A DNA stretch of 64,000 nucleotides from Clostridium punense (GTDB taxonomy: Bacteria > Bacillota > Clostridia > Clostridiales > Clostridiaceae). Made by a program: the position numbers and the translations under genes. The notes beneath the pieces are model-generated. The model did not search any database. It was not told the DNA's origin and worked only from the letters and a program-made list of their open reading frames with translations. Shown piece after piece: positions 1 through 8,225 of the stretch. The stretch covers positions 83,395 through 147,394 of the forward strand of contig NZ_JAGGLL010000009.1 of the NCBI RefSeq assembly GCF_017874425.1, given 5' to 3'. The first letter of the stretch is position 1, and every line of letters starts with the position of its first letter.

Positions 1-60
1 TCCTTCAACAAGAAGTGATGAAGCTTCTCTCTTTCCAAAATAACCTACTATTCCGCACAT
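1..60 (-). CDS. glmS: Glutamine-fructose-6-phosphate aminotransferase, N-terminal fragment
   Basis: Only the first 20 codons lie in the window; the gene continues past the left edge. The reverse strand from 60 reads MCGIVGYFGKREASS. This is the invariant start of GlmS, in which Cys2 becomes the N-terminal nucleophile of the glutamine amidotransferase domain. GlmS makes glucosamine-6-phosphate in the cytoplasm for peptidoglycan. A glmS ribozyme directly upstream, and glmM upstream of that in the same orientation, support the call. This is the hexosamine enzyme and not the glutamate mutase subunit that is also called GlmS. Confidence 0.93.
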   Translation of the reverse strand, partial: MCGIVGYFGKREASSLLVEG

Positions 61-242
61 AAAAATTCTTCCTTTCAAAATTTGATTTTATTCATAAATT
101 AAAGAATAAAATACAAATGTATCTTTCCATGATTTATCTATACATCATAAGGCCTTTTATTTGTATAAATGCAAAATTGCCTATAACTGCAGAATTTCAT
201 GAATAGAGCATTTAAAATACTTATTTTATTTATGAATAATAA

Positions 243-501
243 AGGTTTTTACACCGGATTGTTTTGTCACAGAAATCACTTTCTGCTTTTATCAATCGTT
301 AACGGTAGTGCGATACCGTGGGGCACCCGCCGAAGATTCGATACTCCCCATCCTCGTCAACTTACATACTTCTCTCCATAGGTATAAATGCTCTTAAGTC
401 TTTAACTATATTTTGCATAAATCACCCTATTTCTATGAACCTTAAATATAACTAAGTTATATTTAAGCTATCATGTGAGGAAATTCATAAGTTCTGGCGC
501 T
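243..501 (-). ncRNA. glmS ribozyme-riboswitch
   Basis: The reverse strand carries the hallmark 5' box GCGCCAGAAC (491-500, self-cleavage expected just 5' of the G at 500). It also carries the core GTTGACGAGGATGGGG followed by TCGAATCTTCGGCGGGTGCC (about 318-360). The 3' P3/P4 part runs to about 243. Known glmS ribozymes cleave the mRNA when glucosamine-6-phosphate binds and so turn off glmS. The P1 stem AACTTA/TAAGTT (488-493 with 359-364) encloses an unusually long insert of about 123 nt that contains a perfect palindrome (441-467). The exact 3' boundary is approximate. Confidence 0.93.
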
Positions 502-546
502 TAGTTAAATGGAAATTTAATGTAATTTTCAATTTAACCTCAGTTT

Positions 547-575
547 ATTATATTCTGAAACTATAAAATGGTCAA
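547..575 (-). promoter_or_regulatory. Promoter of glmS
   Basis: The reverse strand shows a -35 box TTGACC (570-575) and a -10 box TATAAT (547-552) with a 17-bp spacer. Transcription would start near 540. That gives a leader of about 40 nt ahead of the ribozyme cleavage site. Confidence 0.75.
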
Positions 576-747
576 TGTTATTTTTTTACATAGGAAATAC
601 TATGTTATATATTCTTAAATTATTCATATATCCTCTATCAATGAATGCATATCTTGATGATTTCTAAATACCTAAGTATATAAAAATATATGAAGACATC
701 TTATTAGCCTCTGCATCCTTTGCAATAACTTTCTAAAATATTCACTT

Positions 748-778
748 ATAAAAATAAGGAGTGAAAATTCACTCCTTA
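748..778 (-). terminator. Intrinsic terminator after glmM
   Basis: An inverted repeat TAAGGAGTGAA/TTCACTCCTTA (755-765 and 768-778) lies 21 bp beyond the glmM stop. On the minus strand it is followed by a U-rich run. It separates glmM from the glmS promoter. Confidence 0.75.
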
Positions 779-798
779 CCCCTAACTTCTATTATATT

Positions 799-2148
799 TT
801 AATTATTAGCTTTCTTTTCTATAAGTTTAGCAAGGGAAGTTGCCATTTCATCAAGTTCACTTTGAACTTTTCCCTCAAGCATTACTCTAACTAGAGGCTC
901 TGTACCCGAAGGTCTAATTAGTACTCTACCACTTCCTGCTAATTTTTCTTCCATTTTTCTAATTTCTGCTGCTATTTCCTCATCCTTAATATGGATATCC
1001 TTTTTATCATTTGGAACCTTAGCGTTCACAAGAACTTGAGGAAGTTCTGTCATCATAGCCGCAAGTTCACTTAAAGTTTTTCCAGATTTTTTAACTACTG
1101 TTGCAAGCTGTAATCCTGAAACTAAGCCATCTCCTGTAGTGTTGAAATCAAGGAATATTACGTGTCCTGATTGTTCTCCTCCTATGCTGAAGTTTCCTTT
1201 TTGCATTTCTTCAAGAACATATCTGTCTCCAACTTTTGTTTTTACTGTCTTAATATTTTCTTCTTTCAATGCTATATCAAGACCTAAGTTACTCATTACA
1301 GTTACTACTACTGTATCATGATTTAATTTACCTATTTCCTTTAGATGTTTTGCAGCAATACACATCATGAAATCACCATTAATAAGGTTTCCCTTTTCAT
1401 CAACAGCAAGGCATCTATCTGCATCTCCATCAAAGGCAAGTCCTAAATCACATTTATTTTCAACTACGAACTTCATTAAATCTTCTGGGTGGGTAGATCC
1501 ACATTTCTTATTTATGTTTATTCCATCTGGTTTATTATGAATTGCATAAACTTCAGCTCCAAGTTCTTTCAAAGCTACTTCAGATGATTTATAAGATGCC
1601 CCATTAGCACAGTCTATCGCTATCTTTAGTCCAGATAAGTCTCCGTCTATAGTAGATTTTGCAAAGGCAATGTATTCTTCTAAGCCATTTTCAACCACAT
1701 GTTTTTTGCCTACCATTTCACCTGTAGGAGTTGGAAGCCCTTCAAAATTACTCTCTATTATATTTTGAATTTTATCTTCTAGTTCATCACTTAATTTAAA
1801 GCCATCTTTATTAAAAAACTTTATTCCATTGTACTCCACTGGATTATGAGAAGCTGAAATAACTACCCCAGCATCTGCTCCATATTTTCTTGTAAGGTAA
1901 GCTACTGCTGGTGTTGGAACTACTCCAAGACATACGGCTTCTGCACCTACAGATAAAATTCCTGAAACCAATGCTGCTTCAAGCATATCACCTGATATTC
2001 TTGTATCCATACCTACTAGTATTTTAGGTTTGTGAGCTCCTTCTGTTAAAACAAAGGCTCCTGCTCTTCCTAAACTATATGCTAATTGTACTGTTAGTTC
2101 TGTATTTGCGATACCTCTTACACCATCAGTACCAAACATTCTACTCAT
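799..2148 (-). CDS. glmM: Phosphoglucosamine mutase
   Basis: This enzyme interconverts glucosamine-6-phosphate and glucosamine-1-phosphate, the step after GlmS on the way to UDP-GlcNAc. The 449-residue protein is of normal family length. It begins with the typical MFGTDGVRG motif. The phosphoserine loop is SASHNP with Ser100, the metal-binding loop is DGDADRC, and a C-terminal RPSGTEP substrate-phosphate loop is present. In many Firmicutes glmM follows cdaA-cdaR. Here it sits beside glmS, and cdaA-cdaR is about 14 kb away. A terminator follows it. Its upstream gap carries two members of a dispersed repeat. Confidence 0.96.
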   Translation of the reverse strand: MSRMFGTDGVRGIANTELTVQLAYSLGRAGAFVLTEGAHKPKILVGMDTRISGDMLEAALVSGILSVGAEAVCLGVVPTPAVAYLTRKYGADAGVVISASHNPVEYNGIKFFNKDGFKLSDELEDKIQNIIESNFEGLPTPTGEMVGKKHVVENGLEEYIAFAKSTIDGDLSGLKIAIDCANGASYKSSEVALKELGAEVYAIHNKPDGININKKCGSTHPEDLMKFVVENKCDLGLAFDGDADRCLAVDEKGNLINGDFMMCIAAKHLKEIGKLNHDTVVVTVMSNLGLDIALKEENIKTVKTKVGDRYVLEEMQKGNFSIGGEQSGHVIFLDFNTTGDGLVSGLQLATVVKKSGKTLSELAAMMTELPQVLVNAKVPNDKKDIHIKDEEIAAEIRKMEEKLAGSGRVLIRPSGTEPLVRVMLEGKVQSELDEMATSLAKLIEKKANN

Positions 2149-2200
2149 GCCACTACCTCTTTTCTATATTTTTATGAATAAATTATGTATTTATAAGTAA

Positions 2201-2260
2201 CCAAAACTAAGACTTAGCTTATACTTGAGACCTACAGTGGTTTCCTTAAGGGTTTTTCAT
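2201..2260. repeat. Dispersed stem-like repeat, copy A
   Basis: The segment shares the core CTTAGCTTATA, then CTAC, GGTT and CTTAAG followed by a T-run, with copy C at 40647-40702. The orientation is the same and the similarity is by eye. The ends are partly complementary. Its function is unknown. Confidence 0.45.
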
Positions 2261-2420
2261 GATAAATAAAATAAATTCTTATCATCAATGCCTACACAAA
2301 CGTACATCTCAAATTATACTATAAAACCTATGCATAAACAATATTCGCTGACTTTTCCTCATAATTTATACTAAATATTATGCTCTTCTTTAAATCTTAA
2401 ATTCTGCTTATAGAGAAGCA

Positions 2421-2476
2421 AATCCAAGACTTATACTCTACACTACTCATACCTTGGTTCTTTAATGCCTTTTGAA
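2421..2476. repeat. Dispersed stem-like repeat, copy B (degenerate)
   Basis: It reads AAGACTTATACT, later ACCTTGGTTC, TTTAATGCC and a T-run, like the other copies. It is weaker than copies A and C. Confidence 0.3.
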
Positions 2477-2550
2477 GATGAATAAGATATACTTTTATCA
2501 CGGAAGGCTATAGTGTCTTTGAGATAATATTTTATAAATTCCCACATAAG

Positions 2551-2578
2551 AAAAACCCGCAAACTGCGGGTTTTTCTG
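2551..2578 (-). terminator. Intrinsic terminator (possibly bidirectional)
   Basis: The hairpin AAAAACCCGC/GCGGGTTTTT has a short loop and A and T runs on both sides. It ends exactly at the stop of the 2579-2932 gene. It could stop transcription in either direction. Confidence 0.85.
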
Positions 2579-2932
2579 TTATATTATTGAAATTTTAACT
2601 ACTTCATTATTAGAGCTCTTAAGTTCTACTAATTCCCCTATAGCTTCTTTCTCTATTGCCATAAGAATAAGTTTTGATACCTGCTCTGAATCTAACTCTT
2701 CTAACCCCTTTATATTAAGGTTAGGGATTTTTCCAAAGTTTTTTAGTATCATAGAAACAAATTTTATAGGCATAGTAATTTTTGTTGGTTCCTTATCTTC
2801 CTCTGAAATTAAAATATATAGTACCCTACCTTTTGATGGTTTGTATAAACTATCAATCATACTCATGGCTTTATCCATAGATATTTTACCATTTCTGAAT
2901 GAGGTTAGTATATTGCTTAAATCCTCCTTCAA
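2579..2932 (-). CDS. Small SHOCT-like domain protein
   Basis: This is a 117-residue soluble protein of unknown function. Residues about 1-30 (ILTSFRNGKISMDKAMSMID) resemble the short helical SHOCT-like segment that often begins YvlB-type and related proteins. The rest has no motif I recognise. Translation probably starts at TTG 2930-2932, because GGAGG lies just upstream. The gene sits 61 bp after the MFS exporter and before a strong terminator, so the two are probably co-transcribed. The family name rests on weak pattern resemblance. Confidence 0.5.
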   Translation of the reverse strand: MKEDLSNILTSFRNGKISMDKAMSMIDSLYKPSKGRVLYILISEEDKEPTKITMPIKFVSMILKNFGKIPNLNIKGLEELDSEQVSKLILMAIEKEAIGELVELKSSNNEVVKISII

Positions 2933-2993
2933 TAGAACCCTCCATTTTATAGTGCTATATTTCTATTATATGAAGGTAATATATAATAAATTA

Positions 2994-4331
2994 CTAAGAA
3001 GAAATTCCATTAGTTCTTGCTATTAGCACTTCAATATTTTCTTCATCCTTATTATACTCGATAAGCTCCCTAGCTCCCTTAACATTTACGCATCCAAACA
3101 TGAATACAAAGGCTAAGACAAATAACGCAGTGATAGCAATATTAAGAGGTAATATTTCTCCTAAGACTCCTCCTATGACAGCCCCTATAGGCGTAAGTCC
3201 CATAGACATGGTTCCCATTAAAGCTGAAACCTTACCTCTTTTTTCACTTGGCACTACTATCATCATAGTTGTATTAAAAATTGTGTTAAAGATTACATTT
3301 CCTAGAGAAGCTACAAATAATGCTCCTACAAGTAATGGGAAGCTTTTGATGAAAGCTATAGATACAAATAATATACCATTAACAAGTATTGATACATAAA
3401 ATATTTTAAATTTATGCTCCCTCTTTATGGTTATTATTGATAATATTATACTACCTAATACCATACTACAAGACATGGCTGCCATAGTAAAACCATACTT
3501 TTCTGGGCCTAAAAAAGCTGTTTCTTTAAAATAAGGTAAAATTAATATAAATGCAGCATTTGCAAAGAAGTTTATTGCTGAGGCGGCTATAAACACATTT
3601 CTTAGAGTTTTAAAGCCCCACATAAATTTGAGTCCTTCTTTAAAGTCTTCCTTAAAGGTAACTTCCTTGCCTTTTCTCTCTATCTTTGGAACTTTTATAA
3701 ATACTTCTGTAAATGCTGAAAAAATATAAGAAATTCCATTAAATAAGAACATATAAGGTGCACCAATGGCAACAAATAATAAGCCACCAATAGCATTACC
3801 AATCATGTCCATGCTAGAGCTTGCAAGACTTGTAGCTGAATTAGCTTGAACAAGCTTTGACTCATGAACTATATCAGGTTTTACAGACGCTATGGAAGGA
3901 TTAAAGAAAGCTGAACATAACCCTGAGATTATTCCAGTTACAAATACCATCCAAACCTGTATAAATCCAAAAACTCCTGCAATTCCTACAAAGGTTACAA
4001 AAATTCCTCTTATTAAATCAGTAAGAACAATTATTTTCTTTCTATCCCACTTATCCACAAATACTCCAGCAAAAGGACCTAATACTATTCTTGGAACCAT
4101 AGTTAAAGCACTTAAAAGTCCCATTAAGGCTGTGGAACCCGTTACCTCTAAAATCCAAAAATCTAAGGCTATTAAATAAATAACATCTCCAAATACAGAT
4201 ACCAGCTGCCCTTGCCATAATAAGAAGAAGTTTTTATTCCAAAGCCTTATCTTTTCATTTCCTTTAGTTTTCTTTTGTTCATTCCCCAAATTATTCTCTT
4301 GTACTGTTTCGTCTTTTAATTCTTCTTCCAT
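2994..4331 (-). CDS. MFS transporter (drug or siderophore efflux type)
   Basis: This is a predicted 12-helix inner-membrane exporter of the MFS_3/MefA-like type, about 445 residues long. After a charged N-terminal tail comes FLLWQGQLVSVFGD, which is typical of macrolide and enterobactin exporters. The loop 2-3 motif FVDKWDRKK matches the MFS GxxxDRxGRR signature. The substrate is unknown. I chose ATG 4331 over TTG 4343 because a GGGGTGG site precedes it; this choice is uncertain. A MITE-like element lies just upstream, so its leader is altered. Confidence 0.82.
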   Translation of the reverse strand: MEEELKDETVQENNLGNEQKKTKGNEKIRLWNKNFFLLWQGQLVSVFGDVIYLIALDFWILEVTGSTALMGLLSALTMVPRIVLGPFAGVFVDKWDRKKIIVLTDLIRGIFVTFVGIAGVFGFIQVWMVFVTGIISGLCSAFFNPSIASVKPDIVHESKLVQANSATSLASSSMDMIGNAIGGLLFVAIGAPYMFLFNGISYIFSAFTEVFIKVPKIERKGKEVTFKEDFKEGLKFMWGFKTLRNVFIAASAINFFANAAFILILPYFKETAFLGPEKYGFTMAAMSCSMVLGSIILSIITIKREHKFKIFYVSILVNGILFVSIAFIKSFPLLVGALFVASLGNVIFNTIFNTTMMIVVPSEKRGKVSALMGTMSMGLTPIGAVIGGVLGEILPLNIAITALFVLAFVFMFGCVNVKGARELIEYNKDEENIEVLIARTNGISS

Positions 4332-4401
4332 TTTCCACCCCAAAAACCCTTTTTATTTATTCTCCCTCTGCATCTTCTATGCATTTTTTCCTTTGTGCCT
4401 T

Positions 4402-4578
4402 AGGTTCTTCAAAAAATAAATAAGTCAGTACGCTGATTTACTTTGCGTTCTACTACGTCAACAGACTCCTTAGATAGCTCTCCTATCTAAGGAGTCTGTT
4501 TCCTTATCTGCACAAGCTTGCTTGTGAACTTAAAATATCCTTCAGATCTGTAACCTATTATTTATTTTCAGATAACTT
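4402..4578. mobile_element. MITE-like element, copy 1 (about 177 bp)
   Basis: The left end TTCAAAAAATAAATAAGTCA and the right end TATTTATTTTCAGAT match the ends of the elements at 9586-9646 and 17726-17885. The interior (CTACGTCAACAGA, then TTTCCTTATCT) aligns with the reverse strand of copy 2. A perfect 18-bp inverted repeat with a 5-base loop sits at 4460-4500. There is no coding capacity. It lies between the yhbD-like gene and the MFS gene. Confidence 0.75.
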
Positions 4579-4585
4579 ATAGATT

Positions 4586-5209
4586 TTAAACTATCCCCTT
4601 TAGCTTTAGTTCCTCAATATACCTAGGAATTTCGAGCCTAATAATTACTCTTATTCCATTATCCACCACTAATTCACCACTGTCAATAACCCCCATACAT
4701 ATGGATACACCAAGCTTTCTTCCTAAAAAAACTTCACCTTTTTCCTTTAGGCTTTCATAGTTATCTCTTATGGTTTCTATGACTAACTTTCCTTCCTCAA
4801 TAGTTACTTCACCATTATGAAGGAGCTCTTCTAGAATTTGCATGCATAATACTTCTTTAAAGCTGTATACTTCCTTTTCTCCATATATATCCTTATATAT
4901 TTTGAAGCCTTCTTTTGACACTAACTTATCTTCAATTATTTTCTCTTCATTTATATTATCCATTTGAGTCTTTGTTGAAAACATATTAGCTAGGTCATCT
5001 AAAGGCATATCATCTTTTAAGGAAATAATTTTATTTATTCTATCTAATATTTTTTCCTTAGGAAAATAAGTCTCTTGTCCTGTAAAGCTAGATTTTTTAA
5101 TAAACCATTCTTCAGGAATAAGATTTTTTCTTTTCCACCTATAAAGTTGTCCATAGGATATCCCTGTGATGTTTAATATATCCTTTTTAGAAATTAGTTC
5201 TTCATCCAT
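4586..5209 (-). CDS. YhbD-like MerR-type DNA-binding protein (DUF4004)
   Basis: This 207-residue putative regulator begins with a MerR-like helix-turn-helix (SKKDILNITGISYGQLYRWKRKNLIP, residues 7-32), as in the YhbD/DUF4004 family. The remaining 150 residues probably bind a partner or ligand. In Bacillus the yhbD gene neighbours bactofilin-like yhbE/yhbF. Here a bactofilin-like gene lies directly upstream, which supports the family call. A 12-bp site, GTAACAATGTTA (5369-5380), lies upstream and recurs in front of the bactofilin gene. The start is ATG with AAGGAG upstream. Confidence 0.72.
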   Translation of the reverse strand: MDEELISKKDILNITGISYGQLYRWKRKNLIPEEWFIKKSSFTGQETYFPKEKILDRINKIISLKDDMPLDDLANMFSTKTQMDNINEEKIIEDKLVSKEGFKIYKDIYGEKEVYSFKEVLCMQILEELLHNGEVTIEEGKLVIETIRDNYESLKEKGEVFLGRKLGVSICMGVIDSGELVVDNGIRVIIRLEIPRYIEELKLKGIV

Positions 5210-5368
5210 AACAACGTCTCCTTATAACAAAATAGATAATAAATTGCTTCTATCCCTTAGCCTAATTCTCACAAAGTTCCCATTACTTTTCTTGCCTTTT
5301 CCTAACATAACTACACCAAAAGTATTGGTAGTACCTAGAATATTTATATGGGATTTATCAAAGCAATC

Positions 5369-5380
5369 GTAACAATGTTA
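5369..5380. promoter_or_regulatory. Candidate operator GTAACAATGTTA (site 1)
   Basis: The 12-mer lies about 160 bp upstream of the yhbD-like start. The same sequence or its reverse complement occurs twice in front of the bactofilin-like gene. That suggests one regulator, possibly the YhbD-like protein itself. Confidence 0.5.
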
Positions 5381-5400
5381 TATCAACTTATTATCTAATG

Positions 5401-6192
5401 CTATATTTTTATTCTTTCCTCTATTACTGCATTTCCTTCTACTTTTAGTTCCCCTGAATATTCTACTGTCTTTATTTTACAACCATTACCAATAGTAACA
5501 TTCTGCCCTCTTACTACATCAGCTATGGTATTTTCCAAGAATATTTCATCAGCCTCAATAGTTTTAACATGCAAGTATCCATAATTACTTCCAAAAGTTT
5601 TCGCTATCCAGCCAATGATTCCATTAACATTAATAGGTCTTTCGCTAACAGTTACCTTGGTTGCTCCAATCTCTTCTACATAGGAGTTTCCACCTACATA
5701 AATTTGAGCTTCTCCTGCATTTATCATGCCCCCAACTCTGAAGCCTCCGCTTAACTCTACTATTTCTGCTTCAATACTTTTTTCAATGGTTGCTGAACCA
5801 GATAGCTTCATTTTTTCACAGTAGATTCCTCCTAGTACAGTGCCCGAACCTGAGATACCAAATTCTTTTCCTCTAAAATCACCCTCAATCTTACCACTGC
5901 CGCTAATTCTAAAATCATCTGCTTTCACATTAGAAGTTATCTTTCCACTACCACTTATCTTTCCCTCTATACAATTTAATTCACCAAGAATACTTCCGCT
6001 ACCACTAATTCTAAAATCTTTAGTTGATAAGTTTCCTTGTACCTTTCCACTGCCACTTATCTTAAAGCTATTGCATTCTATATCTCCAGTAATTTTGCCA
6101 CTTCCACTGATGGAAACTTCTTCATATCTTCCTCCACCAGCTTCTCCACTTCCTGAAATCTTTAACGAACCTAATTCCTGATTATTTATCAT
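5401..6192 (-). CDS. Bactofilin-like polymer-forming protein (YhbE/YhbF type)
   Basis: The 263-residue protein is built of short beta-strand repeats with ISGSGKI-type units roughly every 18 residues from residue 12 to about 140. This is typical of right-handed beta-helix polymer-forming cytoskeletal proteins (bactofilins). A second, less regular beta-repeat region follows. It probably self-assembles at the cytoplasmic membrane. I moved the start to ATG 6192, which has GGAGGGG seven bases upstream; the longer frame begins inside the operator region. It pairs with the DUF4004 gene downstream, as in Bacillus yhbD-yhbE. Confidence 0.75.
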   Translation of the reverse strand: MINNQELGSLKISGSGEAGGGRYEEVSISGSGKITGDIECNSFKISGSGKVQGNLSTKDFRISGSGSILGELNCIEGKISGSGKITSNVKADDFRISGSGKIEGDFRGKEFGISGSGTVLGGIYCEKMKLSGSATIEKSIEAEIVELSGGFRVGGMINAGEAQIYVGGNSYVEEIGATKVTVSERPINVNGIIGWIAKTFGSNYGYLHVKTIEADEIFLENTIADVVRGQNVTIGNGCKIKTVEYSGELKVEGNAVIEERIKI

Positions 6193-6209
6193 AATACCCC
6201 TCCATCTGC

Positions 6210-6254
6210 GTAACATTGTTTTACTATAATATAAGGATAACATAACATTGTTAC
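6210..6254. promoter_or_regulatory. Paired operator sites upstream of the bactofilin-like gene
   Basis: Two copies of the AACATTGTT core occur here: GTAACATTGTT at 6210-6220 and TAACATTGTTAC at 6243-6254. They are 32 bp (about three helical turns) apart, just upstream of the ribosome-binding site. They match the site at 5369-5380. A weak -35 box TTTACA lies next to the distal copy. Confidence 0.55.
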
Positions 6255-6403
6255 GCTGTAAATACTTTTTATAATCCTTGTTGAAAATATTGCTATATTA
6301 TGTACTTACTTTTAGCAATAACCTATTTATATCCCCGCAATATATGGGATATAAAATATGAAACTTTTGTTGTGGTGCAATTAAAACAAATAAAAATAAG
6401 TAA

Positions 6404-6433
6404 AATAAAAAGGATAAGAAATATCTTATCCTT
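6404..6433 (-). terminator. Intrinsic terminator after the DUF1294 gene
   Basis: The hairpin AAGGATAAGA/TCTTATCCTT (6410-6433) overlaps the stop codon. On the minus strand it is followed by a T-rich run. Confidence 0.8.
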
Positions 6434-6734
6434 AAATCATATGCGGGAATATGTAGTTTATTATAACTAAATGTAATATTACTAACATCGGAACTAATAT
6501 TTTAAACTTTAAGTGCTTTGTTTTATGTCTAAAGGTAAGCATTCCTCCGTAAATCCCAAAACTACCAAATAGCACCGCCACTAGCATAAGAGTATTTTCA
6601 CTAATTCTCCATTGATGTTTTATAGCCTTTTGTTTATCCACATACATTAGTATAAAGCCTAAAATATTCACAAATAATCCTATATATATTATTACTCTAT
6701 AAAGATCTTCCATACTATCAACCCTTTCAACCAT
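6432..6734 (-). CDS. DUF1294 small membrane protein
   Basis: The protein has up to 100 residues and three predicted membrane helices. The motif YVDKQKAIKHQWRISENTL is followed by LFGSFGIYGGMLTFRHKTKH, which is characteristic of DUF1294. Its function is unknown. The start is ambiguous: ATG 6734 has a poor AGGAA site, whereas the ATG at 6713 has GAAAGG upstream and would give 93 residues. It is a single gene with its own terminator. Confidence 0.8.
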   Translation of the reverse strand: MVERVDSMEDLYRVIIYIGLFVNILGFILMYVDKQKAIKHQWRISENTLMLVAVLFGSFGIYGGMLTFRHKTKHLKFKILVPMLVILHLVIINYIFPHMI

Positions 6735-6916
6735 TTCCTAATTTTAATTAGCATTATTATGTTTAACTTTATAATACCATAACTACCCTTAGTTTAATCT
6801 ACTTAACTAATTAATCTTTATAATTACACTTTATAATATATGATAATCTTTTGTATTTATTTGCTTAAAATATACAATTGTACAACCCTACTGTTATTCT
6901 TACCTTTAAACAAAAT

Positions 6917-6937
6917 AAACCCCTCAAATGAGGGGTT
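6917..6937 (-). terminator. Intrinsic terminator of the oxidoreductase operon
   Basis: The hairpin AACCCCTC-AAAT-GAGGGGTT lies just beyond the gamma-subunit stop. On the minus strand TTTATTTTG follows. Confidence 0.88.
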
Positions 6938-6943
6938 ATTCCA

Positions 6944-7474
6944 TTACTTAACGTATGAAGCTCCTATTTCTAGTGCTTTTTTATTGATTTCAAAGAATTT
7001 CTCTTTTCCATGCTCTCTTAAAGATTGAAGTAAAACTTCCATAGTAACTATGTTTGTTTTAGCAACCAATGCTCCTAAAAGAACCATGTTAGCTATTTGT
7101 TTGCTTCCTATATTAGCAGCTTCAGTTTGAGCTGGTATTTTAATAATTTCTATATCAGCTCTTACTGGTTCTCTATCTACTAGGTCGCTATCTATTATTA
7201 ATAATCCACCTTTAACTAATTCTTTTTCGAATTTATCAAGAGATGGTCTATTCATAACTACAACAGATGTTGGCATAGTTACTATTGGAGAACCTACTTG
7301 ATCATCAGTTAGTATAACTGAACAGTTAGCAGTACCTCCACGCATTTCTGGACCATAAGATGGTAACCATGAAACGTTCATATTAGCATCCATTCCAGCA
7401 TAAGCTAAGAATTTTCCCATGGATAATATTCCTTGTCCACCAAATCCTGCAAAGATTATTTCTTGTGATGCCAT
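6944..7474 (-). CDS. 2-oxoacid:ferredoxin oxidoreductase, gamma subunit
   Basis: The 176-residue subunit begins IIFAGFGGQGILSMGKFLAYAG, the standard opening of the gamma domain of pyruvate/ketoisovalerate ferredoxin oxidoreductases. It later has PSYGPEMRGGTANCSVILTDD, which is typical of VOR and KOR gamma subunits. With the alpha, beta and ferredoxin subunits it forms the cytoplasmic enzyme that oxidatively decarboxylates a 2-oxoacid to acyl-CoA and reduces ferredoxin. It is the last gene of the operon, one base after the beta gene. Confidence 0.9.
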   Translation of the reverse strand: MASQEIIFAGFGGQGILSMGKFLAYAGMDANMNVSWLPSYGPEMRGGTANCSVILTDDQVGSPIVTMPTSVVVMNRPSLDKFEKELVKGGLLIIDSDLVDREPVRADIEIIKIPAQTEAANIGSKQIANMVLLGALVAKTNIVTMEVLLQSLREHGKEKFFEINKKALEIGASYVK

Positions 7475-7475
7475 A

Positions 7476-8225
7476 TTACTTTACCTCCTCAGTGGTATCT
7501 TTTTTAACACCTAGAGTATAGAATGGCATCATGTTATCTCTTAACCATTGCATTGACTCGTTTGGTGATAATCCCCAGTTAGTTGGGCAGATTGAAAGTA
7601 CTTCAACCATAGAGAAACCTTTTCCATCTATTGCATTTTGGAAAGCTTTCTTTATAGCTTTTTTAGCTTTCATTACGTTTGGAACGCTATCAACTGATAC
7701 TCTTTCTACATAGCAAGCGCCATCTAAAGTAGATATCATTTCAGATACTCTTATTGGGTGTCCTTGAAGCTTAACATCTCTTCCATATGGAGAAGTTTCT
7801 GTAACTTGTCCTGGAAGTGTTGTTGGAGCCATTTGTCCACCAGTCATTCCGTAGATACAGTTATTTACGAATATAGAAACAATGTTTTCTCCTCTAGTTG
7901 CAGCATGAACTATTTCAGCTGTTCCTATTGCAGCAAGGTCTCCATCTCCTTGGTATGTAAATACTACTGAATCTGGGTTTGATCTTTTTATTCCTGTTGC
8001 TACTGCTGGCGCTCTTCCATGAGCTGCTTCAAACATATCACAAGCAAAGTAGTCATATGCTAAAACTGAACATCCAACTGGTGCAACCCCTATAGTTCTA
8101 TCTAAAACCTTTAGCTCTTCTAATACTTCTCCCACTAATCTGTGGATTGTTCCGTGAGTACATCCTGGACAGTAATGGGTAGGTACATCTAATAATGCTT
8201 TAGTTGGTTCAAATACGATAGCCAT
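7476..8225 (-). CDS. 2-oxoacid:ferredoxin oxidoreductase, beta (TPP) subunit
   Basis: The 249-residue subunit binds thiamine diphosphate. The motif YQGDGDLAAIGTAEIVHAA followed by FVNNCIYGMTGGQ is the TPP/Mg site of this family. The N-terminal HYCPGCTHG motif is also typical. The start codon overlaps the alpha stop (TAATG), which suggests translational coupling. The substrate cannot be fixed from motifs: branched-chain 2-oxoacids (VOR) or 2-oxoglutarate (KOR) are the main options. The butyrate-kinase neighbours favour VOR-like use. Confidence 0.9.
   Translation of the reverse strand: MAIVFEPTKALLDVPTHYCPGCTHGTIHRLVGEVLEELKVLDRTIGVAPVGCSVLAYDYFACDMFEAAHGRAPAVATGIKRSNPDSVVFTYQGDGDLAAIGTAEIVHAATRGENIVSIFVNNCIYGMTGGQMAPTTLPGQVTETSPYGRDVKLQGHPIRVSEMISTLDGACYVERVSVDSVPNVMKAKKAIKKAFQNAIDGKGFSMVEVLSICPTNWGLSPNESMQWLRDNMMPFYTLGVKKDTTEEVK

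Larger units (their letters stand above)
2149..2550. other. Gene-free gap upstream of glmM with two repeat copies
   Basis: No convincing reading frame was seen in these 400 bp. The stretch holds two copies of the dispersed stem-like repeat (about 2201-2260 and 2421-2476). I could not identify a clear glmM promoter. Confidence 0.6.

Noticed and set aside
199..381. A 60-residue plus-strand open frame
   Set aside because: It is antisense to the glmS ribozyme core and has no ribosome-binding site.
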